A stretch of 64,000 nt of DNA from Chitinophaga agrisoli (GCF_008386695.1 NZ_VUOC01000002.1:364481-428480); one strand, 5' to 3'; shown: positions 50,601-58,351, numbered from the stretch's first letter. Made by a program: numbers and translations. The notes: a model not told the origin generated them from the sequence alone.

Positions 50601-52168
50601 CCGGTTATCCGCAGGATGAGACCACACCAAAGAACGATTATGTGGCCAGGCTTAACGCGCGCAATGGCGGCAAAAAAATAGGCCCCTCCCTGGTATTGCG
50701 TGTAATGGCGGGAGATACCATACAAATTGGCGCAAAAGCCTTTTATAAATCCACCGGGCCTAAAGACGGTAAACCGGCAACACCGGAAGACATGGTGGCC
50801 TCCCTGCTCAGTGCTTTTGGCGGCGCTTCCTCCTCCATTGCCGCCCATGGCGCCCGGCAGGCAGAGAACCTATCACCATTCCGTAACTTTAACAGCAATG
50901 ATTATCAACGGCTGAAGGCGAAAGACCCGGACCAGAACCAGGCAGACAAGCCCCGCGCCTATCTGAATTTTGCACTATTTGACGATCAGTTTAACTTAGT
51001 GGAGGATAATAGCGGCGTACGGCAGGTGAAAGGTGAGCCGGATCAATTGCAGACCCTGGCGGTAGATAAGCAGGTCATGAAAAAAAACGGGTTCCTGTAC
51101 GTATATACCAGCAATGAGACTGCCCAGGATGTATTCTTTGACAATGTGGTCCTGGCGGTAGCCTCCGGACCGTTGCTGGAAGAAACCCATTATTACCCGT
51201 TTGGCTTAACTATGGCAGCCATCAGCAGCAATGCGCTGAAAGGCACCAAATACGTGGAAAACCGGATGAAGTATAACGGAAAGGAACTGCAGAATAAGGA
51301 ATTTAGTGATGGAAGCGGATTGGAATGGTATGATTACGGTAAACGCATGCAAGACCCGCAGATTGGAAGGTGGCATGCCATGGATCCGAAAACGGAGAAA
51401 TTTGTTGATGAGTCGCCGTATGTTTATGCTGGTAATAACCCGGTGGTAAATATTGATGTGGACGGGCAGTTTAAGTTTCCGTTGGGGCTGGCTGGGCAAC
51501 AACAAGCGCAGAAATACAAAGTGTTCACTAATTACCTGAAATCCGGGAACCTGGAAACGCTGTTGGAAAGTAAAACATTGGTAGCCGCATTTGCCAAATA
51601 TGGAAGGTTTAAGCCGGAGCAGCTTGAGCAGCTTAAGCAGGATCTGAGATGGGGAAGCGGGGCGACGATTAAGGTGGTGGAAAACCTTGATGGCGGTGGT
51701 GAAATGCTACGCAATGTAAGAGGCCATACCTCAGGCGATGGTAACGAAATTGAAATTTCGTCAAAACTGGTAGACTGGCTGGAGCATTCAGAAGGCGAAC
51801 AGCGTATAGCCGCTTTATGGTGGGTGGTTAAGGTGTTATTGCATGAAGAGGTGCACAGAGGGGACTTAACACATGACAGAAATCCTTATGTAACGAAATG
51901 GGATGAAGAACCAGGTATTTATTTTGATGATGATGTATGGTCTCGTCATAGTGAGGAAACAGGTGTACCTATCACGTATGTTGAGTGGCCGGGATTTGCC
52001 GATGCTAACTGGAAACAGACAATGACAGCAAGAGCAAACGAGGTTATAAAGGATAAGCAGCAAAATGATGACACGAATAAAATGTTGCCGCAGTTTATTA
52101 ATTTAAAAAAGTCTGTTGACGCCTGGATGCAACAGAATCAGAAAACCAAAGCCATACCAATACCTTGA
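47696..52168 (+). CDS. Secreted DUF6443 Rhs protein with HExxH metallopeptidase-like C-terminal tip
   Basis: 1490 residues. A signal peptide (ISILMCIGTGNALYAQ) is followed by a DUF6443-type N-terminus (TTQYYDGLGRLIQTVGKG, DPVVYDNFGREQYKYLPY), YD repeats and the Rhs core (HYYPFGLTMAAISS, then KYNGKELQNKE, DPQIGRWHAMDP, SPYVYAGNNPVVNIDVDG). The tip begins near residue 1255 and contains LLHEEVHRGDLTHDRNP with a zinc-metallopeptidase motif His1383-Glu-Glu-Val-His1387, followed by acidic residues that could give the third ligand. The tip's codons are more AT-rich than the shell's. Proteolysis or peptidoglycan cleavage as the toxic activity is inferred from the motif alone. The next gene starts 2 bp after the stop codon. 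Confidence 0.88.
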   Translation: MCNIFSHIAKGISILMCIGTGNALYAQNAPDASTRPAATAQTVPVAYATPTINYTRTWEPNMPATDPAAVSGSTDIKAVKQTTQYYDGLGRLIQTVGKGISPAGRDMVDPVVYDNFGREQYKYLPYVPQAGNTNDGKFKTDPFNGQKVFYQSATLNPGAVGESIYYSQTTFDASPANRELLSYAAGNTWAKEGGQKPEEQQLFMNTAADGVRVWEMPASGITPVSTRAYGAGLLYKKVKKDERGNRIVEFLDKDEHVVMKRTEITGNSADGHSGWLCTYNVFDDKGNLRCIIPPKAVGLIQPAWVSDATTAKELCFFFRYDARNRAISKKLPGVDSIELVYDTRDRLVFKRDANLKAGGKWLAIFYDGLNREIMTALYNSASSRDALQSSMNAAVAGTQTITTTTPAPADLVINTHDGRAAYTARNSITFEDGFDVTGGETLAEINPTANQETLNTIVTKPLPGLTAANLTPLTYTFYDKYGFPGAQSTKTADFSKPQANSNPYAENVAVTANLPQGLVTGKKVRVLGPIEQWLTTTTYYNDKGRVTQVIADNIGGGLDISTNMYDFGGKLLSAYVHQTNQRSSVTPQSTLLTMMHYDAAGRQDSFKIKYNDLDTLLRTVSLNAYDELGQLKSKRLGVKSATAQLETLNYEYNIRGWLKALNKSFVNTNNSTSNWFGEELSYDYGYKKNQYSGDIAGIKWKSQSTGIPRSYGYSYDTINRLTAADYTQQNQAGAQWTRDKADYSVANLAYDANGNLQSMKQVGMNGTTAQTIDSLKYGYLSNGNRLQFVTDKKNVPQSQLGDFKEINNNETADYDYDGNGNLLKDLNKNITVISYNHLNLPETITLPDKGSIQYRYDAWGNKLRKIVTDSTGAQPKIVTTDYLAGLVYQNDTLQFVPHEEGRIRVILDAAKPVRYVYDYFIKDHLGNVRTVLTEEPDLSVYAATMEVTPAPKETALFSNLDETRTNKPAGYPQDETTPKNDYVARLNARNGGKKIGPSLVLRVMAGDTIQIGAKAFYKSTGPKDGKPATPEDMVASLLSAFGGASSSIAAHGARQAENLSPFRNFNSNDYQRLKAKDPDQNQADKPRAYLNFALFDDQFNLVEDNSGVRQVKGEPDQLQTLAVDKQVMKKNGFLYVYTSNETAQDVFFDNVVLAVASGPLLEETHYYPFGLTMAAISSNALKGTKYVENRMKYNGKELQNKEFSDGSGLEWYDYGKRMQDPQIGRWHAMDPKTEKFVDESPYVYAGNNPVVNIDVDGQFKFPLGLAGQQQAQKYKVFTNYLKSGNLETLLESKTLVAAFAKYGRFKPEQLEQLKQDLRWGSGATIKVVENLDGGGEMLRNVRGHTSGDGNEIEISSKLVDWLEHSEGEQRIAALWWVVKVLLHEEVHRGDLTHDRNPYVTKWDEEPGIYFDDDVWSRHSEETGVPITYVEWPGFADANWKQTMTARANEVIKDKQQNDDTNKMLPQFINLKKSVDAWMQQNQKTKAIPIP

Positions 52169-52170
52169 TT

Positions 52171-52581
52171 ATGAAACACATCTGCTTTCTAATATTATGT
52201 ATGATTGTTTATCAGCACGTTCGTTGTCAAACAAGGGACAAATGCGGAGTACTTAAAGAAGCTCTTGGCGACTCAACTCAGAATCGTGTTTATAAATTTT
52301 ATCTCAGTAGAATTCCTATCATAATTTTTGACAAATCCGGCTTTTTTGAAGGTTGTACTATTGATAAGATAATGGAAAGAGATGTTCAGATTGTACCTGA
52401 TACAACCGGGTTTGATAAACAAAACTACTACCGCATTATGGCCTATGTGTCCCCTAAACCGCATAAAAGGTATCAGGTTTCGTTATATTCAGAACGAACA
52501 CATGGCCTTTGTACGCTCGAATTGGAGAAGATTAAAGATGAATTTAAAATATTGAACAAGAGATATGGAATCCTGGACTAA
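52171..52581 (+). CDS. Small exported protein, candidate immunity protein of the HExxH Rhs toxin
   Basis: 136 residues from ATG 52171; a TTG two codons earlier is unlikely. The signal peptide (KHICFLILCMIVYQHVRC) is followed by a small alpha/beta domain of about 115 residues (GVLKEALGDSTQNRVYKFYL, IMERDVQIVPD, RYQVSLYSERTHG). I recognise no family. Evidence for an immunity role is positional: it begins 2 bp after the Rhs stop, is small, AT-rich and otherwise orphan, and a terminator follows. Because it is exported, it would protect the periplasm, which fits a tip that acts on periplasmic targets. Confidence 0.7.
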   Translation: MKHICFLILCMIVYQHVRCQTRDKCGVLKEALGDSTQNRVYKFYLSRIPIIIFDKSGFFEGCTIDKIMERDVQIVPDTTGFDKQNYYRIMAYVSPKPHKRYQVSLYSERTHGLCTLELEKIKDEFKILNKRYGILD

Positions 52582-52650
52582 GTTAGCCAGGTGATAAGAT
52601 AAACGGTGTTTTTTCTTCACTATCCGAAGCTGAATATCTCGTAACCAAAA

Positions 52651-52685
52651 TCCCCACAGGAAGCTAAGATCCTGTGGGGATTTTT
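52651..52685. terminator. Bidirectional terminator between the Rhs operon and the FimB-like gene
   Basis: An 11-bp stem TCCCCACAGGA/TCCTGTGGGGA with an 8-nt loop, flanked by AAAA on the left and TTTTT on the right, between two convergent genes. Confidence 0.92.
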
Positions 52686-52701
52686 AACTCCTTACAGCAA
52701 A

Positions 52702-53643
52702 TTAAAACTCCATTTCATTATCATCGCCGCTCCAGGAATCCAGCAGGATAACTTTTATGCCATTATTCTCCGGTGCACTGCCGCCATACAGGTAGCCGCT
52801 CAGGATGGTTCTGCGGTTCTTGTAACAGGATACGTTATTGATCACCTTCGTTTTATGCTGTCCTGTAGCCGGATCAACATAATTGATGCTAACAGCAAAA
52901 GACGATACCGTATTCAGGACATACGCAGAGAAAGTATTCAGGCCAATTCTTTTAACTTTTGCGCTGACAAAATCAACAGGGTCAAAAGCGGGCTCGCCTG
53001 ACACTGCAAAAAGGTTGACTGCTTCCGGGGCAATTTCTATTGACATGGTGGTATCACCGCTACCCGGCTGCGGCATGTCCAGAATGTTGACCTGCAGGTT
53101 ACCTACTACCCGGTCTAAAGTCATATTGAGCTCCATTGCATCAGATCCATCAGTCACTGCAACGTTTGATTTCGTGAAGAAGATATCAGGCGTGTACTCG
53201 ATCTGGCCCCGGCTTGCCCATTCTAACGAAAAAAAGCAATTATTCAGCGGCTCAACGTTGCTGACAGAAAGAGGGGTCTGAGAAGCCAATATGACCATTG
53301 TGTAATTACCAGGCGCCGCGCTATCAGTAATAGTTCCGAAGTTCTCATCATCCGCTTGCTGAAACTTCATGCTATAAACGTGATTGGAGGCGTCATACAA
53401 CAGATAGCTCAAAAATGATACTTTCGAGGTCAGCACGGAGTCGCGCAGGGCGCCCGTAGCGCCGGCAGTTCTGTTATTGGAAGCAGGGATGGGCTCCACC
53501 TGTTGCAGGAAATCTTTCGCCCGGATATGGAGGGCTACTTTTTTACCGGTACCGGGTGTTTCGGGGTTTACAGGCGCTGTGTCTTTCTTACAGGCAAAAA
53601 GGGATAAGGACAGTGCGCACACTGCCAGGAACAATTTTCTCAT
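52702..53643 (-). CDS. FimB/Mfa2-like outer-membrane lipoprotein
   Basis: 313 residues. The lipoprotein signal peptide ends LSLSLFACKKD, with Cys18 as the lipidated residue, then a short PVNPETPGTG linker. The beta-rich body has features of the fimbrillin-type anchor proteins of Bacteroidota: a first domain with YLLYDASNHVYSMKF and GNYTMVILASQTPLS, then LTLDR-like MELNMTLDRVVGNLQVNILD, and a second domain with KTKVINNVSCYKNRRTILSG. Mfa2/FimB proteins anchor fimbriae. No major fimbrial subunit is encoded beside it, so it may instead be a stand-alone surface lipoprotein. The 929-bp intergenic region lies upstream. Confidence 0.68.
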   Translation of the reverse strand: MRKLFLAVCALSLSLFACKKDTAPVNPETPGTGKKVALHIRAKDFLQQVEPIPASNNRTAGATGALRDSVLTSKVSFLSYLLYDASNHVYSMKFQQADDENFGTITDSAAPGNYTMVILASQTPLSVSNVEPLNNCFFSLEWASRGQIEYTPDIFFTKSNVAVTDGSDAMELNMTLDRVVGNLQVNILDMPQPGSGDTTMSIEIAPEAVNLFAVSGEPAFDPVDFVSAKVKRIGLNTFSAYVLNTVSSFAVSINYVDPATGQHKTKVINNVSCYKNRRTILSGYLYGGSAPENNGIKVILLDSWSGDDNEMEF

Positions 53644-54083
53644 AGATAATTATTGAACATTTAATAATGACAACTGGAATACGATCACAAACTCATTGTT
53701 AAAACAGGGGATTGATCAGTTCATACGTAGCTGAACGGCGCCGGATGCACCGCCAATAACGAACATGCAAGCGCCTCTTTTCAAGCCGCTATCACTGATA
53801 GACAATTTTTTTTGTGAAACCCGGTTAACTCACGACAACTGGAATTGGGATCATTCCAATCATATTTCTAGGTATAACATTTTATTCATAATCAATATTG
53901 GCTAACAGGCTGCAAATTGAGGAAAGTTTTAATACAAACCAACATTGTGGATAATTTCTCTAAAACGGACATTGGTTGTTTGCAGATCTACGATTTTATG
54001 GTTATTTAATTGAAAGCTGGTTGTGTTGCAGTCTATCAGACATAGCAATCCCTTCTGTTTCTTTTGAAACAAATTTTTGTATA

Positions 54084-54101
54084 AAACAGACAGGTTGGTT
54101 T
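54084..54101. promoter_or_regulatory. TetR-type operator, site 1
   Basis: AAACAGACAGGTTGGTTT fits the palindrome AAACnnACnnGTnnGTTT at all twelve fixed positions; the symmetry continues outward (ATA...TAT, 54081-54104). Confidence 0.65.
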
Positions 54102-54288
54102 TATCTATAATAAACCTATGCGCTTACCGGGTGTTGTTCACTGTTGCTCATCTCATATACATTGTTAACAAAAAGTCCTCAGGCATGCGTTCTTATGGCC
54201 ATTTGTGCAGTATTTTCCCATACAGCGCCCTGGCTACAGATGCTGCCGGTTTGTTCACTTTATGCGTTAAGGGTAGAAACAATTTCTA

Positions 54289-54306
54289 AAACAGACAAGT
54301 TGGTTT
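54289..54306. promoter_or_regulatory. TetR-type operator, site 2
   Basis: AAACAGACAAGTTGGTTT fits all twelve fixed positions of AAACnnACnnGTnnGTTT and differs from site 1 by a single base. Confidence 0.65.
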
Positions 54307-54477
54307 ATATGTTTTCATAAAATATCTTTACGCCGGATATTTTACGACTACGGAAAAATGGAGTCGGCTTATAAAACCAACATTCTACATATGTCTACAG
54401 TAGTATAATACATCGGAAGTTCCATTTTCTATCAACAATCAGCGCAATAAAATCAGTATCAGGGCAATTTCAATATA

Positions 54478-54495
54478 AAACAAACTTGTCTGTTC
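54478..54495. promoter_or_regulatory. TetR-type operator, site 3
   Basis: AAACAAACTTGTCTGTTC fits eleven of twelve fixed positions. It is 78 bp before the start codon of the YkgB-like gene, so it is placed to control that gene. Confidence 0.6.
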
Positions 54496-54572
54496 CTGAT
54501 AAAATCTGTACTAAAACCAAGAGACACTTCAGCATTAAGCCAACAACCATTTATAACTAAACCAAGCAAACA

Positions 54573-55106
54573 ATGAAAAATTCGGAATTAGCTGCCGGAC
54601 AGCAGACCAACCAACATCGTCAGCACCTGGTGCTTAAATTTTCTTCCTGGGTGAACCAGAAAAAGCTACCTTTTTGGGTGATCAGCATCGGGATGATCGT
54701 GATGCTTTTATGGGCCGGGTCTTATAAGATGACCGTTCCAGGCGCAGATGGTATTGTGCCATTAGTTAATAACAGCCCCCTGATCAGCTGGCATTTTAAA
54801 TTATTTGGGGTCTATCATGGTTCTGACCTGATCGGCTTAACAGAAGTTATTGCCGCTGTGCTCATGATCGTAGGCATGCTTAAACCGCAGGCGGGGATCG
54901 TTGGCGGCGCTATTGCGGTGGTGATGTTTTTTGTGACCAGCACTATGGTGATCACTACACCGGACTCGCTGGTTAATGTAAACGGGGTTAATTATATGAG
55001 CTTTTTAGGCTTATTCCTTTATAAGGACGTCATCAACCTGGGGGCGTCCCTTTATTTAATAACCCGGTATGGCCATATGGCGGCTGAGAAGAAGGGGAAA
55101 CATTAA
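54573..55106 (+). CDS. YkgB/RclC-like (DUF417) inner-membrane protein
   Basis: 177 residues, four membrane helices (FWVISIGMIVMLLWAGSYKM, LIGLTEVIAAVLMIVGML, GGAIAVVMFFVTSTMVITT, FLGLFLYKDVINLGASLYL). The pattern WAGSYKMTVPGADGIVPLVN, with SPLISW following, and FFVTSTMVITTPDSLVN is characteristic of DUF417, to which E. coli RclC (YkgB) belongs. RclC is induced by reactive chlorine. Regulation by a TetR-type repressor at the upstream palindromes is inferred; no regulator gene is beside it. A bidirectional terminator follows 9 bp after the stop. Confidence 0.9.
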   Translation: MKNSELAAGQQTNQHRQHLVLKFSSWVNQKKLPFWVISIGMIVMLLWAGSYKMTVPGADGIVPLVNNSPLISWHFKLFGVYHGSDLIGLTEVIAAVLMIVGMLKPQAGIVGGAIAVVMFFVTSTMVITTPDSLVNVNGVNYMSFLGLFLYKDVINLGASLYLITRYGHMAAEKKGKH

Positions 55107-55115
55107 TACAGGTTA

Positions 55116-55151
55116 AGAAAAAGTTGTAAGGCTTCCCTTACAACTTTTTCT
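55116..55151. terminator. Bidirectional terminator between the YkgB-like gene and the next convergent gene
   Basis: Perfect 16-bp stem AGAAAAAGTTGTAAGG/CCTTACAACTTTTTCT with a 4-nt loop. Confidence 0.93.
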
Positions 55152-55155
55152 GTGT

Positions 55156-56325
55156 TTATTTTACCCAGTAACGTATATTATTAACCTTGCCGGTTCTCAG
55201 ATCCCATACATAATAGATAGCCTGTGCATCGCTTACTGCCCATATCTCCCATTGATCGCCTGTTGTTTTATGCGTATAGTGCTGTACGCCATACAGGCCG
55301 GCGGCGCTTGTACGCTTTCTGAGGTCATTGGGCCCCAGTTCAAAATACCCATTGGCAGCGTTCCCGATATGGACCTCCCACTGCTCCGGATAGATAAAAG
55401 CATGCGCGGGATATACAGTGTCAGTATTCCGCAGCACGGGCATGTCCGGCGTGGTAAGCTCCTTGTACCCGGTAAGCGCCGGCGCATCCTTTACATATAG
55501 CTGCAGCCGCGTGGCCCTGACGTTTATAAACCGTTCCTGGTTCTTTTCATAGAAGCTATCCACTACCGTATTCCGCTGCTGGCGGTAGGCCGTTTCGCGC
55601 TCAGGGTTATATGATCTGTATTGGTCCCACGTTAACCGCATCTCCTCTGCCATTAAACTGGCGGCATCGTCCATTGGTTTTATAACGGATGCCGGCCACT
55701 GGATAGGATGGACCTGTGCAAACTTTAAACTACCCAGCTTACCAGTGCGTAGATCGAAATGAAAGGTCATGGCATAAGTCCGGTCTGCGCACCATACCTG
55801 CCACTCATCCTCCGTAACCGGCGCCGCATACAGCTGAAAACCGAAAATATCCCGTTTTTGGTAATACGCCATGAATTCGTCTGTAGGCAGGTTATTCATC
55901 GCCGCTATACCGGTAGACAAGATACTTGTTACCACCTGGGCAGGCAGCACAGGGTCGAAAGACCGAAGGAAAGCAACGGATAGCAGGCCGATCTCCTGTT
56001 CCAGATCTTCCATGCCGGACCCGGTCTGCCAGTCAAACGCCTTCAGTGCGGCAGGCGGGGGCGCATATTGGCGGAACCTGGCTGTACGCAAGGCCGTGTA
56101 CTGATCGCCGTTGTCTTTCAGGAACACGTTCAAAGCCCTGAAGAAGGGATGCTCCTGGAAACGCCTGCGCATGGTGCTATCTGAGAGCCTTAGTTCCAGG
56201 TCGTCCCACTCCGTTCTATGCTTTGCCATAAAGGTATCGGCTTTCTGTCTCAGGGCGTCTTCCTGGGCGAAGGTATGGAGGACTATCGCGCAACAGGCTA
56301 ACATCAGGCAGGTGATTTTTTTCAT
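55156..56325 (-). CDS. Secreted protein of unknown function with internal repeat
   Basis: 389 residues from the preferred ATG 56325 (MKKITCLMLACCAIVLHTFA, a signal peptide); a longer frame starts at 56370. The body is mixed alpha/beta. Two similar modules can be seen: DEWQVWCADRTYAMTFHFDL with RTGKLGSLKF, and DQWEIWAVSDAQAIYYVWDL with RTGKVNNIRY, so the protein contains a duplicated beta element ending in DLRTGK. I recognise no family. It ends 5 bp after a terminator shared with the YkgB-like gene and is divergent from the ECF sigma gene. Confidence 0.8.
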   Translation of the reverse strand: MKKITCLMLACCAIVLHTFAQEDALRQKADTFMAKHRTEWDDLELRLSDSTMRRRFQEHPFFRALNVFLKDNGDQYTALRTARFRQYAPPPAALKAFDWQTGSGMEDLEQEIGLLSVAFLRSFDPVLPAQVVTSILSTGIAAMNNLPTDEFMAYYQKRDIFGFQLYAAPVTEDEWQVWCADRTYAMTFHFDLRTGKLGSLKFAQVHPIQWPASVIKPMDDAASLMAEEMRLTWDQYRSYNPERETAYRQQRNTVVDSFYEKNQERFINVRATRLQLYVKDAPALTGYKELTTPDMPVLRNTDTVYPAHAFIYPEQWEVHIGNAANGYFELGPNDLRKRTSAAGLYGVQHYTHKTTGDQWEIWAVSDAQAIYYVWDLRTGKVNNIRYWVK

Positions 56326-56469
56326 AGCCGCTTTTGAGCAAAATTCAGTCCAAAAAGGGAGGGCCCGCAACCGCAGTTCCTGATATTTCTATGAATTATT
56401 CTATTATTTGGTTATTTTAGTCTACACATCATCTTTAATTCCACGTACGGGGGGAGACGTTACCAATAC

Positions 56470-57069
56470 ATGCACTACGACTCACATACTGAGCAGGAGC
56501 TGCTGTGCCTGTTGGCGCAAGACAGCGAATATGCCTTTACGATCATCTTTGACCACTACCGCAGCAAGGTCTGGGGCACCGCTATGCGCTTGCTGAAGGA
56601 CCCTGTGATGGCGGAAGAGATCGTGCAGGACATTTTCATGAAGCTATGGGCCAGGCGGCGGGAACTGGCGCCCGTTACCCACCTGCAGGGCTTTATTGCT
56701 ACTATGACCAGGAACCTGGTATTTGACCGTTTTAAGAAAATGGTGCATGAAAACGAGTACAGGAAATCGTTACAGCGTGCAGAACCGGTGGTGGATGATA
56801 CGGACCACCGCGTAAGGAGCGCTATGGCCCATAATATTTTACAGCGCGCCATTGACCGCCTGCCTCCCCGGCAGAAGCAGGTATATGAAATGCTGCGTAT
56901 ACAGGGTCTGTCAATAGATGAGGTATGCGCCGCGCTATCTATCTCCCGCAGTACGGCCAAGGGCCATCTCACCGCCGCGCTCCATGCCATCCGTAACCAT
57001 CTGAATGCTTACCCGGACACTTTTGTGTGCCTTATTGGTTTAAGGCTGTTGATCGCGCTTTTTCAGTAA
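56470..57069 (+). CDS. ECF RNA polymerase sigma factor (Bacteroides expansion family)
   Basis: 199 residues. Region 2 runs from about residue 10 to 95 (AFTIIFDHYRSKVWGTAMRL, EEIVQDIFMKLWARR, FIATMTRNLVFDRFKK). Region 4 is at 127-180 (RAIDRLPPRQKQVYEMLR, LSIDEVCAALSISRSTAKGH). The hydrophobic end (VCLIGLRLLIALF) is usual in this family. It is the first gene of the sigma, FecR, SusC, SusD cascade; in such systems the sigma factor is held by FecR until SusC signals ligand binding through its STN domain. Its target is presumably the SusC promoter. The gene before FecR leaves a gap of 103 bp. Confidence 0.95.
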   Translation: MHYDSHTEQELLCLLAQDSEYAFTIIFDHYRSKVWGTAMRLLKDPVMAEEIVQDIFMKLWARRRELAPVTHLQGFIATMTRNLVFDRFKKMVHENEYRKSLQRAEPVVDDTDHRVRSAMAHNILQRAIDRLPPRQKQVYEMLRIQGLSIDEVCAALSISRSTAKGHLTAALHAIRNHLNAYPDTFVCLIGLRLLIALFQ

Positions 57070-57172
57070 GGCCTCATCCTTCCCCAAAAAAAATTTTCCA
57101 ACAGACCCGTACTCCCCTCCTTTTCGATCGTCCTTATAGTAACAGGGGATATTGTCCTGTTATTTTCCCGTT

Positions 57173-58351
57173 ATGACCGAAACAAGGTTTCAATTATTAA
57201 TGCACCGCTATATTGCCGGCGAAATAAGCCCGGAGGAGTGGGCGGAACTGTCCGCGATGATCAGTTCAGGGCGCTATGATCCCCTGCTGCAACAGCTGAT
57301 AGCCGATACCTATGAGGCTGCTGAAGCCACTGGCGATATGCCTGCTGAAAAAAGGCAGGAACTGCTGAACAGGATCCTTACTGCCGATCCGGCGCCTGCC
57401 TATCCGTCACCACGCCTACAATGGCGCATAACCCGCCGCTGGTGGGCAGCAGCAGCTGTACTGGCCGTGCTGGCAACAAGCGTCATTTATTTTACCAGGC
57501 AACAGCCACCGGCCGCGGCTCCGCCACTCGCAACCGTTAAATCATCTCCCTTAAAAAGCAACGACGTGCTGCCAGGCAGTGATAAGGCCACGCTTACATT
57601 GTCTGACGGTTCTACCGTTACATTAGGCGCGGCGGGTCATCAGGTGATCCGTGAGAAAAACACGGCTATCCGCCGGGTAAATGGACAGCTGCAATATAAA
57701 AACGGCGGCGCCGGGGAAACAATCAGCTATAACACGCTGGCCACTCCCCGCGGAGGGCAATACCGGTTGCTGCTGCCCGATGGCACGGCCGTATGGCTGA
57801 ACGCCGCTTCTTCTTTACGTTATCCGGTTGCCTTTACTGGTAATGAAAGAAAGGTGGAGCTTACCGGCGAAGCCTATTTTGAGGTGGCCAGCAATGCTGC
57901 AAAGCCTTTCCGGATACACGCAGGCAGCCAGCTAATAGAGGTGCTGGGCACTCATTTTAATGTAAACGCCTATGCAGATGAACCAGAAATGAAGACCTCC
58001 CTGCTGGAAGGCGCGGTAAAAGTAGGCAGCACGGTGCTGCAGCCAGGCGAACAGGCGCATGTAACCCGTAACGGCAATATCACCGTTACGCGGGGCGGCA
58101 ACATCGCAGACGCCGTAGCCTGGAAAGAAGGCTTTTTTGTTTTCAGGAACGATAACCTGCAGACGGTGATGCGTGAAATAGCAAGATGGTATGACGTAAC
58201 AGTTGTGTATCAGCCAAACATCAATAACAGCCAGCAATTCTCCGGGAGAATAGACCGCAGCCTCACGTTAGCGCAGGTGCTGAGCGGTCTGGCGGCAACA
58301 AAAGCACATTTTAACATTGAAAACGACCGGAATGTAGTGATACTTCCATAA
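57173..58351 (+). CDS. FecR-family anti-sigma factor
   Basis: 392 residues from ATG 57173; an in-frame TTG at 57152 is rejected. The cytoplasmic N-terminus (MTETRFQLLMHRYIAGEISP, then EEWAEL) binds the sigma factor. A single membrane helix (WWAAAAVLAVLATSVIYFTR) is at about residues 90-110. The periplasmic part has the FecR core (RGGQYRLLLPDGTAVWLNAA, YPVAFTGNERKVELTGEAYF, FRIHAGSQLIEVLGTHFNVN) and the DUF4974 C-terminus (VMREIARWYDVTVVYQPN, FSGRIDRSLTLAQVL). It passes the SusC signal to the ECF sigma factor. Confidence 0.95.
   Translation: MTETRFQLLMHRYIAGEISPEEWAELSAMISSGRYDPLLQQLIADTYEAAEATGDMPAEKRQELLNRILTADPAPAYPSPRLQWRITRRWWAAAAVLAVLATSVIYFTRQQPPAAAPPLATVKSSPLKSNDVLPGSDKATLTLSDGSTVTLGAAGHQVIREKNTAIRRVNGQLQYKNGGAGETISYNTLATPRGGQYRLLLPDGTAVWLNAASSLRYPVAFTGNERKVELTGEAYFEVASNAAKPFRIHAGSQLIEVLGTHFNVNAYADEPEMKTSLLEGAVKVGSTVLQPGEQAHVTRNGNITVTRGGNIADAVAWKEGFFVFRNDNLQTVMREIARWYDVTVVYQPNINNSQQFSGRIDRSLTLAQVLSGLAATKAHFNIENDRNVVILP

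Larger units (their letters stand above)
53644..54572. other. Long intergenic region with an operator cluster
   Basis: 929 bp, AT-rich, no convincing gene. The right-hand 640 bp contains three 18-bp TetR-type palindromes (listed separately) and related half-sites: AAACCAAC at 53936 and 54374, and a longer imperfect match at 53963-53981. The sequence around the operators is itself repeated (AATTTCT(CT)AAAACxGACA at about 53953, 54282, and a looser copy at 54066), as if a promoter-operator block had been duplicated. It holds the promoters of the FimB-like gene (left) and the YkgB-like gene (right), though I cannot place them. Confidence 0.65.

Noticed and set aside
53840-53870. TTGGGATCATTCCAA imperfect palindrome
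   Set aside because: Only four matching bases on each side and no second copy.
54077-54289. 70-codon frame in the operator region
   Set aside because: No domain; it overlaps the operator palindromes and has no leader.
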